DNA from: Bacteroidota bacterium
GTDB taxonomy: Bacteria; Bacteroidota; JABWAT01
Direction of reading: 5' to 3'
DNA length: 64,000 nucleotides
Assembly: GCA_023151185.1 (NCBI GenBank)
Contig: JAKLJL010000005.1
Location: 124,001 to 188,000 of the forward strand
Part shown: piece after piece, positions 44,610-54,027 of the stretch
How positions within the stretch are numbered: position 1 is the stretch's first letter
How the letters are laid out: each line of letters begins with the position of its first letter
Notes under the pieces: model-generated
What the model saw: only the letters and a program-made list of their open reading frames with translations
Told to the model about the DNA's origin: nothing
Database searches by the model: none
Position numbers and translations under genes: made by a program

Positions 44610-45068
44610 ATGCAGCAAGCAGATAAATATCTGACCGAGGCCAACGAAATCCTGAGGCTTTTTTTGAAAAACCGGGGTTACCGGAATACGCCTGAACGGT
44701 ATTCGGTTCTGGAAGAGTTGTATTCTTCTGAGGGGCATTTCAATGCAGATGAATTGTATCTGAAGATGAAGAATAAAGGTTCACAGATCAGCCGGGCCAC
44801 GGTATACAATACCCTTGAAATTCTGGTTGAATGCAATCTGGTCGAGTGCCATCAGTTTGGTCAGAATCACATGCACTATGAACGGGCATTTGGGTATCGC
44901 CATCATGACCACCTGATCTGCACGGGGTGCGGTAAAATAATCGAGTTCAGCATGCCTGAAATTGAAATGCTGCAGGATGAAGTCTGCAGCCGGTTATCGT
45001 TTAAAGCTGAACGACACTCGCTTCAGATTTTCGGACGTTGTGCTGACTGCAGGGAAAAGCAAAATTAA
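44610..45068 (+). CDS. fur: Fur-family metal-responsive transcriptional regulator
   Basis: 152 residues. The winged helix has GHFNADELYLKMKNKGSQIS then RATVYNTLEILVE, the Fur DNA-recognition helix. The dimer/metal domain has YRHHDHLICTGCGKIIEF (HHDH and CxxC) and a second CxxC near the end (GRCADCR), forming the structural zinc site. It stands 75 bp upstream of feoA-feoB in the same direction, so iron-responsive control of ferrous uptake is the obvious inference. PerR or Zur specificity cannot be excluded by sequence alone. Confidence 0.92.
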   Translation: MQQADKYLTEANEILRLFLKNRGYRNTPERYSVLEELYSSEGHFNADELYLKMKNKGSQISRATVYNTLEILVECNLVECHQFGQNHMHYERAFGYRHHDHLICTGCGKIIEFSMPEIEMLQDEVCSRLSFKAERHSLQIFGRCADCREKQN

Positions 45069-45143
45069 TCCGGGTGGTGCTTCCTTCCGTCTGGAACCCG
45101 GTTCAAAACTAAGAAATTTAATTTAACGACAGATTTTTATTCC

Positions 45144-45368
45144 ATGGGTACCCGAAGTTTAGATCAACTGGTAATTGGTGAAACGGCCGTCATTCATTCA
45201 CTGGATCCGGATAGCCCGGCTTCTGTAAGGCTGATGGATCTGGGGTTCACTCCAGGACAGGAAATTCAGGTGCTCAGCAAGGCTCTTCTTCAGGACCCGA
45301 TTGCGATTGCCCTCAGGGGAACCATCATTGCAATCAGAAGAAGGGAAGCCTCATGTATAAGGATCTGA
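45144..45368 (+). CDS. feoA: FeoA, SH3-like ferrous iron transport partner
   Basis: 74 residues of the FeoA family. SVRLMDLGFTPGQEIQVLSKA is the core of the SH3-like barrel, and DPIAIALRGTIIAIRRREASCI is its conserved end. It assists FeoB at the cytoplasmic face of the inner membrane. Its end overlaps feoB by 16 bp. Confidence 0.94.
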   Translation: MGTRSLDQLVIGETAVIHSLDPDSPASVRLMDLGFTPGQEIQVLSKALLQDPIAIALRGTIIAIRRREASCIRI

Positions 45369-47305
45369 ACGGAACGGATCATCACATCCACCAGGATGAA
45401 CGGGTGATCATGCTGGCCGGCCAGCCCAATACCGGCAAAACAACTCTCTTCAATGCCCTGACCCACTCCCATTTTTCCACGGTCAATTATCCCGGTTCTA
45501 CCGTTGATTATTCGGTCGGTGAACTTCGTGTTCAGGCTCCGTTTAATGCCCAGATTATTGATACGCCGGGAATTCTGAGTCTGACTCCGCATTCACCTGA
45601 TGAAGAAGTATCAGTTTCATCTCTGTTTCACCACCCTGATTTCGGCGTCCCGGATGCAGTTATCATTCTGGCCGATGCAACCCAGCTCAGCCGTCAGATT
45701 TATCTTGCCGGCCAGGTCAGAGAAGCCGGTTTTAAATGTGTCATTGCGGTTACGATGACCGATCTCCTGAAAAAACGGGGTTTGAAGCTTGATACGGGTA
45801 AATTATCCGTTCTGACCGGGATTCCTTCTGTTGCTGTCGACGGGATCCGCAAAAAAGGTCTTCAGGAATTGGTTGCCTCACTAGAAAAAGTCCTGTTTTC
45901 ACCCCCATCTGCCATTTCAAGACCGCAGGAACCGTCACTATCCGAAATTCAAACCCGTTACCGGGCAGCAGAGGAAATTGAACAGGCTGTAATTATTCCT
46001 GTGGGCGACAGCACCCTTGAAGAAGCCCTCAGGCTGGCAAAACCACGTCCTGATCCGTTTACGGTAAAGCTGGACCGGGTTTTTCTCCATCCGGTTGCCG
46101 GGCTGCTCCTGTTTTTTCTGATCATGACCGGATTTTTTACTGCCATTTTCTGGCTTGCAGCACCTCTGATGGAGTGGGTGGATACCGGGTTTGCAACTCT
46201 TGCCGGACTTGCAGCCGCCACGTTCAGTCCGGGAATGATGTCTGATTTCATTTCTGGCGGACTGATTACCGGTTTTGGGGCTGTTATGGTTTTTGTTCCC
46301 CAGATTATGATTCTTTTCCTTCTGATGACCTTTCTGGAGGATTCTGGATATCTGGCCCGTGGGGCTATGCTGGTGGATAAACCGCTTGCTGCCATCGGGC
46401 TCAACGGCAGATCTTTTGTTCCCCTGCTTTCCGGATTTGCCTGTGCCATTCCGGCCATGATGGCTGCCCGGACCATTCCGAATCAGCGGGAAAGACTCCT
46501 GACCATTCTGATTATTCCTCTCATGAGCTGTTCTGCCCGGCTTCCTGTTTATGCCCTGCTTTTGGCGTTTCTGATTCCGCCTGATCAGGCCTGGCTGGCA
46601 GGTTTGGCTCTTGCTGCTTTATATCTTGCCGGGTTATTCAGCGGAGCAGTTGTTTCTGCCATTCTCAGCAAATGGACCCGGCAGACTGAAGAGTCTTCCT
46701 TTATTCTGGAACTCCCAGCTTACCGGATTCCTCAGGTTTCCATCATCCTCCGGAATACGGTGTACAAATCCTGGCTTTATCTCAGAAAGGCCGGAGCAAC
46801 CATATTGGTTATTTCAGTGATGATCTGGGCCCTGACCTATTTTCCCGGCGGCTTCGAAAGCCCGGAAAAGGCAACTGAAATCGAAAATTCCTGGGCGGCT
46901 AAAATCGGGCAGTGGATTGAGCCGGTCATGCAGCCGCTGGGTTTCGACTGGCGGGTTGGGGTTTCGCTGATTACCGCGTTTGCTGCACGGGAGGTGTTTG
47001 TTTCTTCACTTGCACTTACGCTGAATGTAACCGGTGATGAGGAAAGCCTTCAGGGATCCATTTTGTCGTCTATGTCGCAGGCGGTTAATGAAACAACCGG
47101 GTTGCCCCTTTTTACAACTGCAACAGTAACCGGGTTATTGTTTTACTTTATTCTCGCCATGCAGTGTGTATCAACACTGGCGGTTGCAAAAAAAGAAACA
47201 AATGGCTGGAAGGTTCCCCTGCTTCAGTTGAGTGTTTATACAGCAGGAGCTTATGCTGGTGCCCTGATTCTGGTTCAGGGCCTCCGGTTTGCGGGAATTC
47301 AGTAA
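45353..47305 (+). CDS. feoB: FeoB ferrous iron transporter, atypical G4 motif
   Basis: 650 residues, shorter than the common ~700-770. The N-terminal G domain has G1 AGQPNTGKTTLFNALT (~22-37), G2 YPGSTVDY and G3 IDTPG. At the G4 position (NxxD) it reads TMTD (residues 134-137), so the guanine-binding Asn is replaced by Thr. The membrane domain has both gate segments (GFACAIPAMMAARTIPNQRE and SCSARLPVYALLL; AFAAREVFVSSLALT later). It imports Fe2+ across the inner membrane. The tail after the last TM helix is very short. Confidence 0.95.
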   Translation: MYKDLNGTDHHIHQDERVIMLAGQPNTGKTTLFNALTHSHFSTVNYPGSTVDYSVGELRVQAPFNAQIIDTPGILSLTPHSPDEEVSVSSLFHHPDFGVPDAVIILADATQLSRQIYLAGQVREAGFKCVIAVTMTDLLKKRGLKLDTGKLSVLTGIPSVAVDGIRKKGLQELVASLEKVLFSPPSAISRPQEPSLSEIQTRYRAAEEIEQAVIIPVGDSTLEEALRLAKPRPDPFTVKLDRVFLHPVAGLLLFFLIMTGFFTAIFWLAAPLMEWVDTGFATLAGLAAATFSPGMMSDFISGGLITGFGAVMVFVPQIMILFLLMTFLEDSGYLARGAMLVDKPLAAIGLNGRSFVPLLSGFACAIPAMMAARTIPNQRERLLTILIIPLMSCSARLPVYALLLAFLIPPDQAWLAGLALAALYLAGLFSGAVVSAILSKWTRQTEESSFILELPAYRIPQVSIILRNTVYKSWLYLRKAGATILVISVMIWALTYFPGGFESPEKATEIENSWAAKIGQWIEPVMQPLGFDWRVGVSLITAFAAREVFVSSLALTLNVTGDEESLQGSILSSMSQAVNETTGLPLFTTATVTGLLFYFILAMQCVSTLAVAKKETNGWKVPLLQLSVYTAGAYAGALILVQGLRFAGIQ

Positions 47306-47319
47306 CGCCGGCCGGGGTT

Positions 47320-48930
47320 TTACTCCTTATCCAGAGATCCAAGATCAAGATTTTCGAGATCATCGCCAAGCGATCCTGTCAGATCACCAAAAAAGTCGAA
47401 ACCTGAATCATCCTTGAAATTATGCGCTTTGGCATCTGCAGGTTTGGCTTTGGGCCCGCCACGGTCAATATTCAGATCCTGAATGTACTTTTTCCATCTC
47501 GATGAAACTGAATCGAGCAATTCAATTTTCTCAAGAGTCAGTACTTCCTCTTCAAGAGCAATCATTCTGAGTGATTCAATTGCCTGAAGCGCATCCTCAA
47601 TATCCTGGCTGTGTTTTCTGATCCAGGTGTAGGTACCTGAGTCAGATTCGAGAACATCGGCAACCAGTTCTGCAATTTCTTTCATCTGGCCTTGTTTGGA
47701 AACGTTCAGGGAACTTTCTGTCATCCGGAAAGCACGGGCCATTTCAATCCGGACCGGGTCATTATCTTCGCGCATCAGGGTAACAATAAACCCTCTGACG
47801 GCTTTAACAACACCCGGAATTTCATCCCGCAGGAACTGATCCATAAACTGATTCCGGATGTCGTCCATCGAAACGGTCGATTTATCCAGTTCCTCAAGCT
47901 GTGTGAAGAGTTGGGTCTGTTCTGCAGACTGAATCAGCATATCCGTATTGAAATCCAGATCCTGATACATCTGGTTCCAGACTTCCTGAGCTGCCTGCAG
48001 CCCGGATTCTCTGAGGGTCAGAATAGTGTTGGTGAATCCCTCCTTCCAAACGGCATAGAGAAAGTCTTCAAAATAAGACTGTTCTTCCGACCGTTTAAGC
48101 GGGTTTGCCTTTCCGAACAACTGAAGGTAGGTTTTGAAAATCGGAAAGTCGGGCAGAATCCGTTTGGAATCGTTGGCAATACTGATCAGTTTCTGTGCCG
48201 TTCCCAGAATGGTGCCCATCAGAATAGTCTGTTCCAGATCCTTCAGTTCACTTTCGGGCAAAGTCGAAAGATGCTCCTGCCAGCTTGCAGGAAATTCGAA
48301 AAGATCCTGGATCTTCCGGCGGTTCGTATCGGTTTCTTCAACCGGCTGGTGCAGGCTGGTTTGAATGCGGACCAGGTCATCAAAATTGGCAAAGGGTGGG
48401 TTTTCAAGTGTCTCTGAACTGATTCCCCAGCGGTGACTGACGTCCTCAAGAAACTGGACTTTGGTCGCCAGCAACTGGGCATGCCTGAGTTGAAGGTATC
48501 CGACAACCGGTTTCAGATCTTCAAGAAGGGTTTTTCCCTTCAGGTTTTCTGGAGGTTCCGGATAAGTTTTATACCGGGCCATGACTTTTGAGAGTTCAGA
48601 AATAAACCCTTTGGCTTCGCAGTAGGTTGCAAAATCACGCCGGTCTTCCAGCGGAGAGGAAACTGTGGGTGCTGTTGCACCAAGATCGGAAAGAACGGTA
48701 AAGAAAAGGGATTTCACCCGGTTCAGATCTTCCCAGATCATCTGCTGAAAACTTAAATGATTCAGGAGTTCAGGGGTCAGAAAATCCTGGTTCAGGTTCA
48801 TAATCTGGAGAAAACGGGTAGCAGAGACCGAAAACGCATCAATTGAAATCTGATGGACTGATTTTCGTAGGGCATTCAAAGCTGATTTTTCGAATTCAGC
48901 CTGAACTTCCTGAATGGTTTTTCCTGCCAC
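47320..48930 (-). CDS. Uncharacterised 536-residue helical protein
   Basis: No family recognised. There is no signal peptide and no TM helix, so it is probably cytoplasmic. Almost the whole chain looks alpha-helical and is rich in Glu, Leu, Asp and Gln, with likely coiled-coil segments near the C-terminus (EDALQAIESLRMIALEEEVL). The last ~45 residues are acidic and Gly/Asp-rich (DDSGFDFFGDLTGSLGDD) and resemble a flexible interaction tail. It is the last gene of a run TolB-like, crotonase, CNNM, this protein, with an 18-bp gap to the CNNM gene. The well-formed frame, long length and tight spacing show it is real. Confidence 0.8.
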   Translation of the reverse strand: MAGKTIQEVQAEFEKSALNALRKSVHQISIDAFSVSATRFLQIMNLNQDFLTPELLNHLSFQQMIWEDLNRVKSLFFTVLSDLGATAPTVSSPLEDRRDFATYCEAKGFISELSKVMARYKTYPEPPENLKGKTLLEDLKPVVGYLQLRHAQLLATKVQFLEDVSHRWGISSETLENPPFANFDDLVRIQTSLHQPVEETDTNRRKIQDLFEFPASWQEHLSTLPESELKDLEQTILMGTILGTAQKLISIANDSKRILPDFPIFKTYLQLFGKANPLKRSEEQSYFEDFLYAVWKEGFTNTILTLRESGLQAAQEVWNQMYQDLDFNTDMLIQSAEQTQLFTQLEELDKSTVSMDDIRNQFMDQFLRDEIPGVVKAVRGFIVTLMREDNDPVRIEMARAFRMTESSLNVSKQGQMKEIAELVADVLESDSGTYTWIRKHSQDIEDALQAIESLRMIALEEEVLTLEKIELLDSVSSRWKKYIQDLNIDRGGPKAKPADAKAHNFKDDSGFDFFGDLTGSLGDDLENLDLGSLDKE

Positions 48931-48948
48931 TGTGTGTTTTCCCCCGGC

Positions 48949-50187
48949 TTAAGCCTGCCGGTTGACCTGAAGTTTCAGCAGGTCAATCCGGTTTTGTGTC
49001 GCTTTGATAATTGTAAATGTAAAACTGCCGATGATGATTTTCTCGCCGGTATGCGGTATTTTACCTGAATTGTGGATGACAAATCCGCCAACCGTTTCAA
49101 AATCGCCCTGATCCATTCCGATTCCGAATTTTTCATTCAGATCTTCGACAAGGGTGCGGCCAGAAACCAGAAAGACCGAGTCATCCAGTTGTTTTAAAAG
49201 GGTGTCATCAGTATCGTACTCGTCCTGAATATCCCCAACGAGTTCCTCGATCAGGTCTTCAAGAGTGACCAGACCAGCGGTGCCGCCAAATTCATCAACA
49301 ACAATTGCCACCGACGTTTTTTTGTCTCTGAATTCTTTCAGCAACTCACCTGACCGTTTAAATTCGGGCACAAACATGACAGGACGGATAATTTTCTGGA
49401 GGTTTTCGGGATTCAGGAATAAATCGTGGGCATGGATAATTCCGGTAATATTATCAATTTCTTCATCAAAAACCGGAATTTTTGAAAATCCGGATTCCAG
49501 AAATGCAGCCACGCAGTCCTGCAGGGAGGAGGCCTGATCAATCGCCACAATATCTGTTCTGGGGATCATAGATTCTCTTACCCGCTGATCCTTGAGTTCA
49601 AATACATTCTCAATCAGTTCTGATTCATCCTGGTTAATCGTTCCGGTCGATTTTCCTTCTTCCAGAATCATCTCAACGTCTTTAAAGTTGAAAAACTGGT
49701 CGTAGGACTCTGGCCGGATACCGGTAAGCCGGATGAGAACAAGAGAAGCATTCCGGCTTACCCAGACGACCGGGTAGAGAAATCCGTAGAAAAACCGGAG
49801 GGGAAACGCCAGGATAAATACAAGCCGGTCAGCAAACTGACGGGCAATGCTTTTTGGCAGAATTTCACCTGCCAGAAGCAGAAGTGTGGTCGAAATCAGG
49901 GTCTGAACCAGAATATCCGAAATTCCAAATGACTGGATCAGGAAGAAAGACATAAGGGTAGAATAGGCAATGTTGATGAAATTATTGCCGACGAGGGTAG
50001 TGGTCAGGAAGTTTTCCGGTTTATTGACAAACCAGGAAGCCAGTGAGGCGCCGGTTTTACCCTGCCGGTGCCTGATCTCAATTTTGAGGCGGTTGGCAGT
50101 AACAAATACAATTTCAGAGCCTGAAAAAAAGGCACTGAGAAGTAACGTTCCGGCTATTGCCGGAAGGATCCAGGACGTATACTCCAT
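48949..50187 (-). CDS. CNNM/CorC (HlyC/CorC-like) membrane protein with CBS pair
   Basis: 412 residues. A DUF21/CNNM membrane domain (~1-170, ~4 helices; FFSGSEIVFVTANRLKIEIR near the start) is followed by a CBS pair (RESMIPRTDIVAID, GFSKIPVFDEEIDNITGIIH, KKTSVAIVVDEFGGTAGLVT). A C-terminal CorC_HlyC domain (LSGRT-like VSGRTLVEDLNEKF, GGFVIH) completes it. Members handle Mg2+/Co2+ efflux or related ion movement. It overlaps the crotonase stop by one base. Confidence 0.92.
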   Translation of the reverse strand: MEYTSWILPAIAGTLLLSAFFSGSEIVFVTANRLKIEIRHRQGKTGASLASWFVNKPENFLTTTLVGNNFINIAYSTLMSFFLIQSFGISDILVQTLISTTLLLLAGEILPKSIARQFADRLVFILAFPLRFFYGFLYPVVWVSRNASLVLIRLTGIRPESYDQFFNFKDVEMILEEGKSTGTINQDESELIENVFELKDQRVRESMIPRTDIVAIDQASSLQDCVAAFLESGFSKIPVFDEEIDNITGIIHAHDLFLNPENLQKIIRPVMFVPEFKRSGELLKEFRDKKTSVAIVVDEFGGTAGLVTLEDLIEELVGDIQDEYDTDDTLLKQLDDSVFLVSGRTLVEDLNEKFGIGMDQGDFETVGGFVIHNSGKIPHTGEKIIIGSFTFTIIKATQNRIDLLKLQVNRQA

Positions 50188-50966
50188 TATTTCTGCCTGA
50201 ATTTCGGGGTTCGTTTTTCCAAAAAGGCAGAAAGACCTTCTTTGGCATCTTCGGTGACTGCTGAAAGGGCAAAAAGTGAGCCTTCCCGGGCAAGTCCTTC
50301 ACATAAAATTGAGTCAGAGGCATTTACCGCCTCAATTGAAAATTTAATGGCAATCTGGCCTTTTGATAAAATTTTACGAAGAAGGGCAACCGATTCAGGC
50401 AGAAGGTCATGGGCAAAAACGACTTTATTGACCAGGCCGATCCGGTAAGCTTCCCGGGCATCGATCATGTCGCCGGTCAGGATCATTTCCATGGCACGGC
50501 CTTTCCCGATAAGTCTGGGTAAACGCTGCGTGCCGCCATACCCTGGAATGAGTCCAAGGTTCACTTCCGGCTGACCGAACCGGGCATTTTCTGAGGCAAC
50601 CCGAAGTGTACAGGCAAGTGCCAGTTCGCAGCCGCCGCCTAGCGCAAACCCGTTTACCGCCGCCACAACCGGTTTTCCCAGGTTTTCAATCCGGTTTAGG
50701 ACACTTTGCCCGCGTGAAGTAAAATCACGGGCGGTTGAAGGTGATAAGGCCTGCAGTTCGCTGATGTCGGCCCCGGCAACGAAAGACTTTCCGCCGGCGC
50801 CGGTTATAATAACCCCCTGAACAAAATCATTGCTGGCGATTTCATCCAGAACGGCTTCCATATCCTTAAAAACCTGACGGTTCAGGGCATTTAATTTTTC
50901 CGGCCGGGTGATGGTGATCGTTCCGATACCGTCATCCACTGAATACATCAGGGTTTCAAATTTCAT
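50187..50966 (-). CDS. Enoyl-CoA hydratase (crotonase family)
   Basis: 259 residues. The oxyanion hole is GGKSFVAGADISEL and GFALGGGCELALACTLRVA. Both catalytic Glu residues are present, in GGCELAL and in GQPEVNLGLIPGYGGTQRL, as in true hydratases. It hydrates trans-2-enoyl-CoA in beta-oxidation or a butyrate/short-chain pathway. It is isolated from other fatty-acid genes in this window, lying between a TolB-like gene (21-bp gap) and the CNNM gene. Confidence 0.93.
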   Translation of the reverse strand: MKFETLMYSVDDGIGTITITRPEKLNALNRQVFKDMEAVLDEIASNDFVQGVIITGAGGKSFVAGADISELQALSPSTARDFTSRGQSVLNRIENLGKPVVAAVNGFALGGGCELALACTLRVASENARFGQPEVNLGLIPGYGGTQRLPRLIGKGRAMEMILTGDMIDAREAYRIGLVNKVVFAHDLLPESVALLRKILSKGQIAIKFSIEAVNASDSILCEGLAREGSLFALSAVTEDAKEGLSAFLEKRTPKFRQK

Positions 50967-50987
50967 AATTCAATCCTTCCGGACGGG

Positions 50988-52043
50988 TCAGTTTTGCCAT
51001 TCTGCCACAAAAATATTCGTGCTGTGCGTTCCGCCGTTGTTCCGGTTTGAGCAGAAGACCAGCTTTTTACCATCCCGGGTGAACATCGGGAAACCATCAA
51101 ATCCGGGTGAGAAAGTGATCCGGACCGGCTCGGTTTTCCCTTTAGAATCCACACTGTACAAATCAAAATTCCGTCTTGAAACCGGGTCGCCGAGGTTGGA
51201 TGAGAAAATAACGTGCTTGTCATCCGGGGTGAAGAAGGGAGCAAAGCTGGCCATTCCGGCATGGGTCAATTGCTTTTTATTGCTTCCGTCTGCATCCATA
51301 ATCCAGATTTCAAAATTCATTGGCCGGATGATATTTTCGGCAAGAAGGGCCTGATAGTCCTTTTTTTCGCTTTCGGTGGCAGGATGGTAAGCGCGGTAAA
51401 TAATTTTCTTTCCGTCATGGCTGAAAAACGGTCCGCCATCATATCCAAGTTCATGGGTCAGCTTTTTCAGGTCAGATCCATCGGTATTCATGGTGTAAAT
51501 ATCCAGATCGCCATCCCGCATTGAAGTGAAAACAATTTTCTTTCCGTCGAAAGATAACGTGGCCTCGGCATCATAACCCGGCGTGTTGGTCAGTTGCTGA
51601 ACGTTGCCGCCATCCGCATCAGCCGTGAACAAATCAAACGACGGATAAATGGCCCAGACATACCCTTTCGAATAATCTGGCGGGGGAGGGCAGGCCGATC
51701 CGGCACCGCGGGTAGAGGCATAGACGATCCGGTCTGTGCCGTACATGAAATAAGAGCAGGTTGTTTTTCCGCCACCGGCAGATACCTTTTTTACCTCTTT
51801 TCCATCGAGTGTCATAGTGAAAATCTGGTCACAGGGAGTTGAATCGTTCGAAGACTGAAAGATAAGACGGCTGTCATCTGCACTCAGGTAAGCCTCTGCA
51901 TTTTCACCTTTGAAGGTAAGCTGACTGATCGATTTAAAGTGGGTTTCGCCCGGGAAAAGCACCCGGCTATCCGGCTCCTGGCCGTACAAAAGTCCGAAAG
52001 TCAGGGTTAAAAGTGATGCAGACAGAATAATCCGGCTCGCCAT
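50988..52043 (-). CDS. Exported TolB/PD40-type beta-propeller protein
   Basis: 351 residues with a signal peptide (MASRIILSASLLTLTFGLLYG). Six or so PD40 blades repeat the pattern LSFDGKKIVFTSMRDGDLDIY, trimmed to SFDGKKIVFTSMRDGDLD, FFSHDGKKIIYRAYHP, FFTPDDKHVIFSSNLGD and MFTRDGKKLVFCSNRN. There is no peptidase or OmpA domain, so it is a bare periplasmic propeller, probably binding a protein or peptide. It heads the minus-strand run that ends with the 536-residue unknown protein. Confidence 0.88.
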   Translation of the reverse strand: MASRIILSASLLTLTFGLLYGQEPDSRVLFPGETHFKSISQLTFKGENAEAYLSADDSRLIFQSSNDSTPCDQIFTMTLDGKEVKKVSAGGGKTTCSYFMYGTDRIVYASTRGAGSACPPPPDYSKGYVWAIYPSFDLFTADADGGNVQQLTNTPGYDAEATLSFDGKKIVFTSMRDGDLDIYTMNTDGSDLKKLTHELGYDGGPFFSHDGKKIIYRAYHPATESEKKDYQALLAENIIRPMNFEIWIMDADGSNKKQLTHAGMASFAPFFTPDDKHVIFSSNLGDPVSRRNFDLYSVDSKGKTEPVRITFSPGFDGFPMFTRDGKKLVFCSNRNNGGTHSTNIFVAEWQN

Positions 52044-52121
52044 ATCAATCTCCGAAAAACAAAGTAGACTAAGTTCAGTTTTTATTGTAAGTTGTAAAGC
52101 ATACTAAATAAAGGATTTCCG

Positions 52122-52940
52122 GTGAACAAAGCAAACCCGGTTGATGGAGAACTGCCTTCCGAACGCCCGGTGAACCCGTTTTCTGTTCAGGAATGGCAGA
52201 AGGTTCTGTTTCATCTTGAATCTGCCGCCAAAACCGGAAGCCGGGATTCGGTTCACCAGCTACGGGTCGGATTAAGACAACTGCTGGCCTGTATTGATTT
52301 CCTTGATCTGGAAGGAACTTCCCGCCTTAGAAAGCAGATAAAGTCCTGGATGGCCGGACCCGGGAAAATAAGGGATCTGCAGGTTCAGCAGAAATTACTC
52401 CATCCCTGGTTCACCTCCTACCCGGCTTTGGCCGGTTTCGACCGGTTTCTGGATGACCGGATAAAAAAAATCTCCGGGAAGGCCTGGCTGCCGTCCCAAC
52501 GGGAAATCAGGGAGGTTCATGATTTGGTTCTGACGTTGATTCTGGAGCCTGCAACCCGGCTGGAATTTTCTGACCTGTATCAGTGGAACACCCGGTTTTT
52601 GTCTACTTGCCGGCAGGTCACTCTGGAAATGAGAAAGACCGATTTTTCGGATGAGGATTCGTTACATTCCCTCCGCCTCGTTGTAAAAAAGGCAAAATAC
52701 ACATGCTGGATTTTAGATTATTTCCATCCGGTTCCTTCAGAAGAACTGGACCGGCTGTCTTCGTTCCAGAAAAAACTCGGTAAAATTCAGGACCTGTCGG
52801 TTTTATGTGCCAACCTGAGGGTGTTTATCCGGAAAAATAAAAAGTCAGCCAAAAGCCTCAGAGACGTACTGGGGCTTCTTGAAGAGGAACTGGTCAGCCT
52901 GAAAGCTCAATTCAGGGACAGCGTTATCGGGCCTGTTTGA
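52122..52940 (+). CDS. CHAD-domain protein
   Basis: 272 residues from GTG 52122, with AAAGGA upstream. Helical, with the repeated His-rich signature of CHAD: VHQLRVGLRQLLACIDFL in the first half and LHSLRLVVKKAKYTCWIL in the second, plus a basic surface. CHAD domains bind inorganic polyphosphate. There is no CYTH partner in the window. Its 3' end overlaps the convergent esterase gene by 17 bp. Confidence 0.88.
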   Translation: MNKANPVDGELPSERPVNPFSVQEWQKVLFHLESAAKTGSRDSVHQLRVGLRQLLACIDFLDLEGTSRLRKQIKSWMAGPGKIRDLQVQQKLLHPWFTSYPALAGFDRFLDDRIKKISGKAWLPSQREIREVHDLVLTLILEPATRLEFSDLYQWNTRFLSTCRQVTLEMRKTDFSDEDSLHSLRLVVKKAKYTCWILDYFHPVPSEELDRLSSFQKKLGKIQDLSVLCANLRVFIRKNKKSAKSLRDVLGLLEEELVSLKAQFRDSVIGPV

Positions 52941-53880
52941 CAGGATTTCCCGGATGTGATTTAAAAAATTCCCAGATCAGCCGGGTTGCTTCAGGTGCCT
53001 TAACCGGTTCATCGCCTGTCAATCTGCCTTTTTTTCCTCCCGGCCAGGAATGTCCGCCTTCAGCCAGGGTAATTAAAACCACCTCTTTTCCCGTTCCGCT
53101 TTTGAAAACTTCCTTCCGGAATCCAGCAGAATCCACACTTTCAGGAACCGGGTTGCATCCATTGGCTTTAACCCAAAACATGACGGTTTCCCCGACCGGG
53201 ATCCAGTCCTTTTTTACCAGAGATTCCGGCCCGATGCCGCCTTCGAAGGGAACGTGCCGGTCGGTCAGGGAATGAATGGCAAGAACCGCAACCGGACCGG
53301 CCGGATGTTCAGGCAGAGAAGCGAAAGTGGCTGCAACGGGTGCAATGGCTGCGATCTGACCGGGATGTTCAAGTGCCAGACGGTAAGCCATCATGCCGCC
53401 GTTTGAAATTCCGGTGACAAAAACCTGCCCGGGTTTAACCGGGAATCTGAGAGACATGGTGTCAATCAGGGCAGAAAGAAATCCTGAATCATCCGTTTCA
53501 TTTTCCCCGGCATATCCGCAGCATCCGCCGGAATTCCAGGTTAGCAGCCTGTTCTGCAGTCTGCCCGATCCGTTCGGAAAAACCGTAATAAATCCTTCCC
53601 GGTCACCGGCTTTATCGAATCCTGTCATTTCACGGGCATTGTCACTGTTGCCGCCGCCGCCATGAAGCACCACGACAAGCGGATATTTTCCGGATTCCCG
53701 GTAACCCAAGGGCAAATGAACAAGTGCCGTCCGGGTTTCAGTACCGTGGTTCATGACCATGATGAAATCTTCCTTCATCCCGGTGTCAAAAAAATCAGTT
53801 GCCGGCCGGTGTGACCTGAAAAATGAACATCCGGCGGTGAAAACGATCATCCCGGAAAATAGGATCCGGCTGATTTTCAT
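52924..53880 (-). CDS. Lipoprotein esterase of the PHB depolymerase/feruloyl-esterase-like group
   Basis: 318 residues. Lipobox FTAGC (Cys ~18) predicts an envelope lipoprotein. The hydrolase domain has PLVVVLHGGGGNSDN (oxyanion), FVTGISNGGMMAYRLA (nucleophile in GISNGG), LAIHSLTDRHVPFEGG (Asp) and LAEGGHSWPGG (His). This is the usual layout of Esterase_PHB/LpqC-type enzymes. It likely cleaves an ester in extracellular polymers or plant material. Transcribed alone. Confidence 0.88.
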   Translation of the reverse strand: MKISRILFSGMIVFTAGCSFFRSHRPATDFFDTGMKEDFIMVMNHGTETRTALVHLPLGYRESGKYPLVVVLHGGGGNSDNAREMTGFDKAGDREGFITVFPNGSGRLQNRLLTWNSGGCCGYAGENETDDSGFLSALIDTMSLRFPVKPGQVFVTGISNGGMMAYRLALEHPGQIAAIAPVAATFASLPEHPAGPVAVLAIHSLTDRHVPFEGGIGPESLVKKDWIPVGETVMFWVKANGCNPVPESVDSAGFRKEVFKSGTGKEVVLITLAEGGHSWPGGKKGRLTGDEPVKAPEATRLIWEFFKSHPGNPVKQAR

Positions 53881-54027
53881 AAGGTCTCCTGTCTGTGCAT
53901 CCCGAAAATAAACAGGCTTTTTGGGAAATTCAGATGGAAAACCTCCGAAATCACCGGTACGTCACTTTTCCTTTTGGCCGGGCGGGCGAGTATTTTTACT
54001 TTTTTACTTAATTGCCGGTTAATATCC

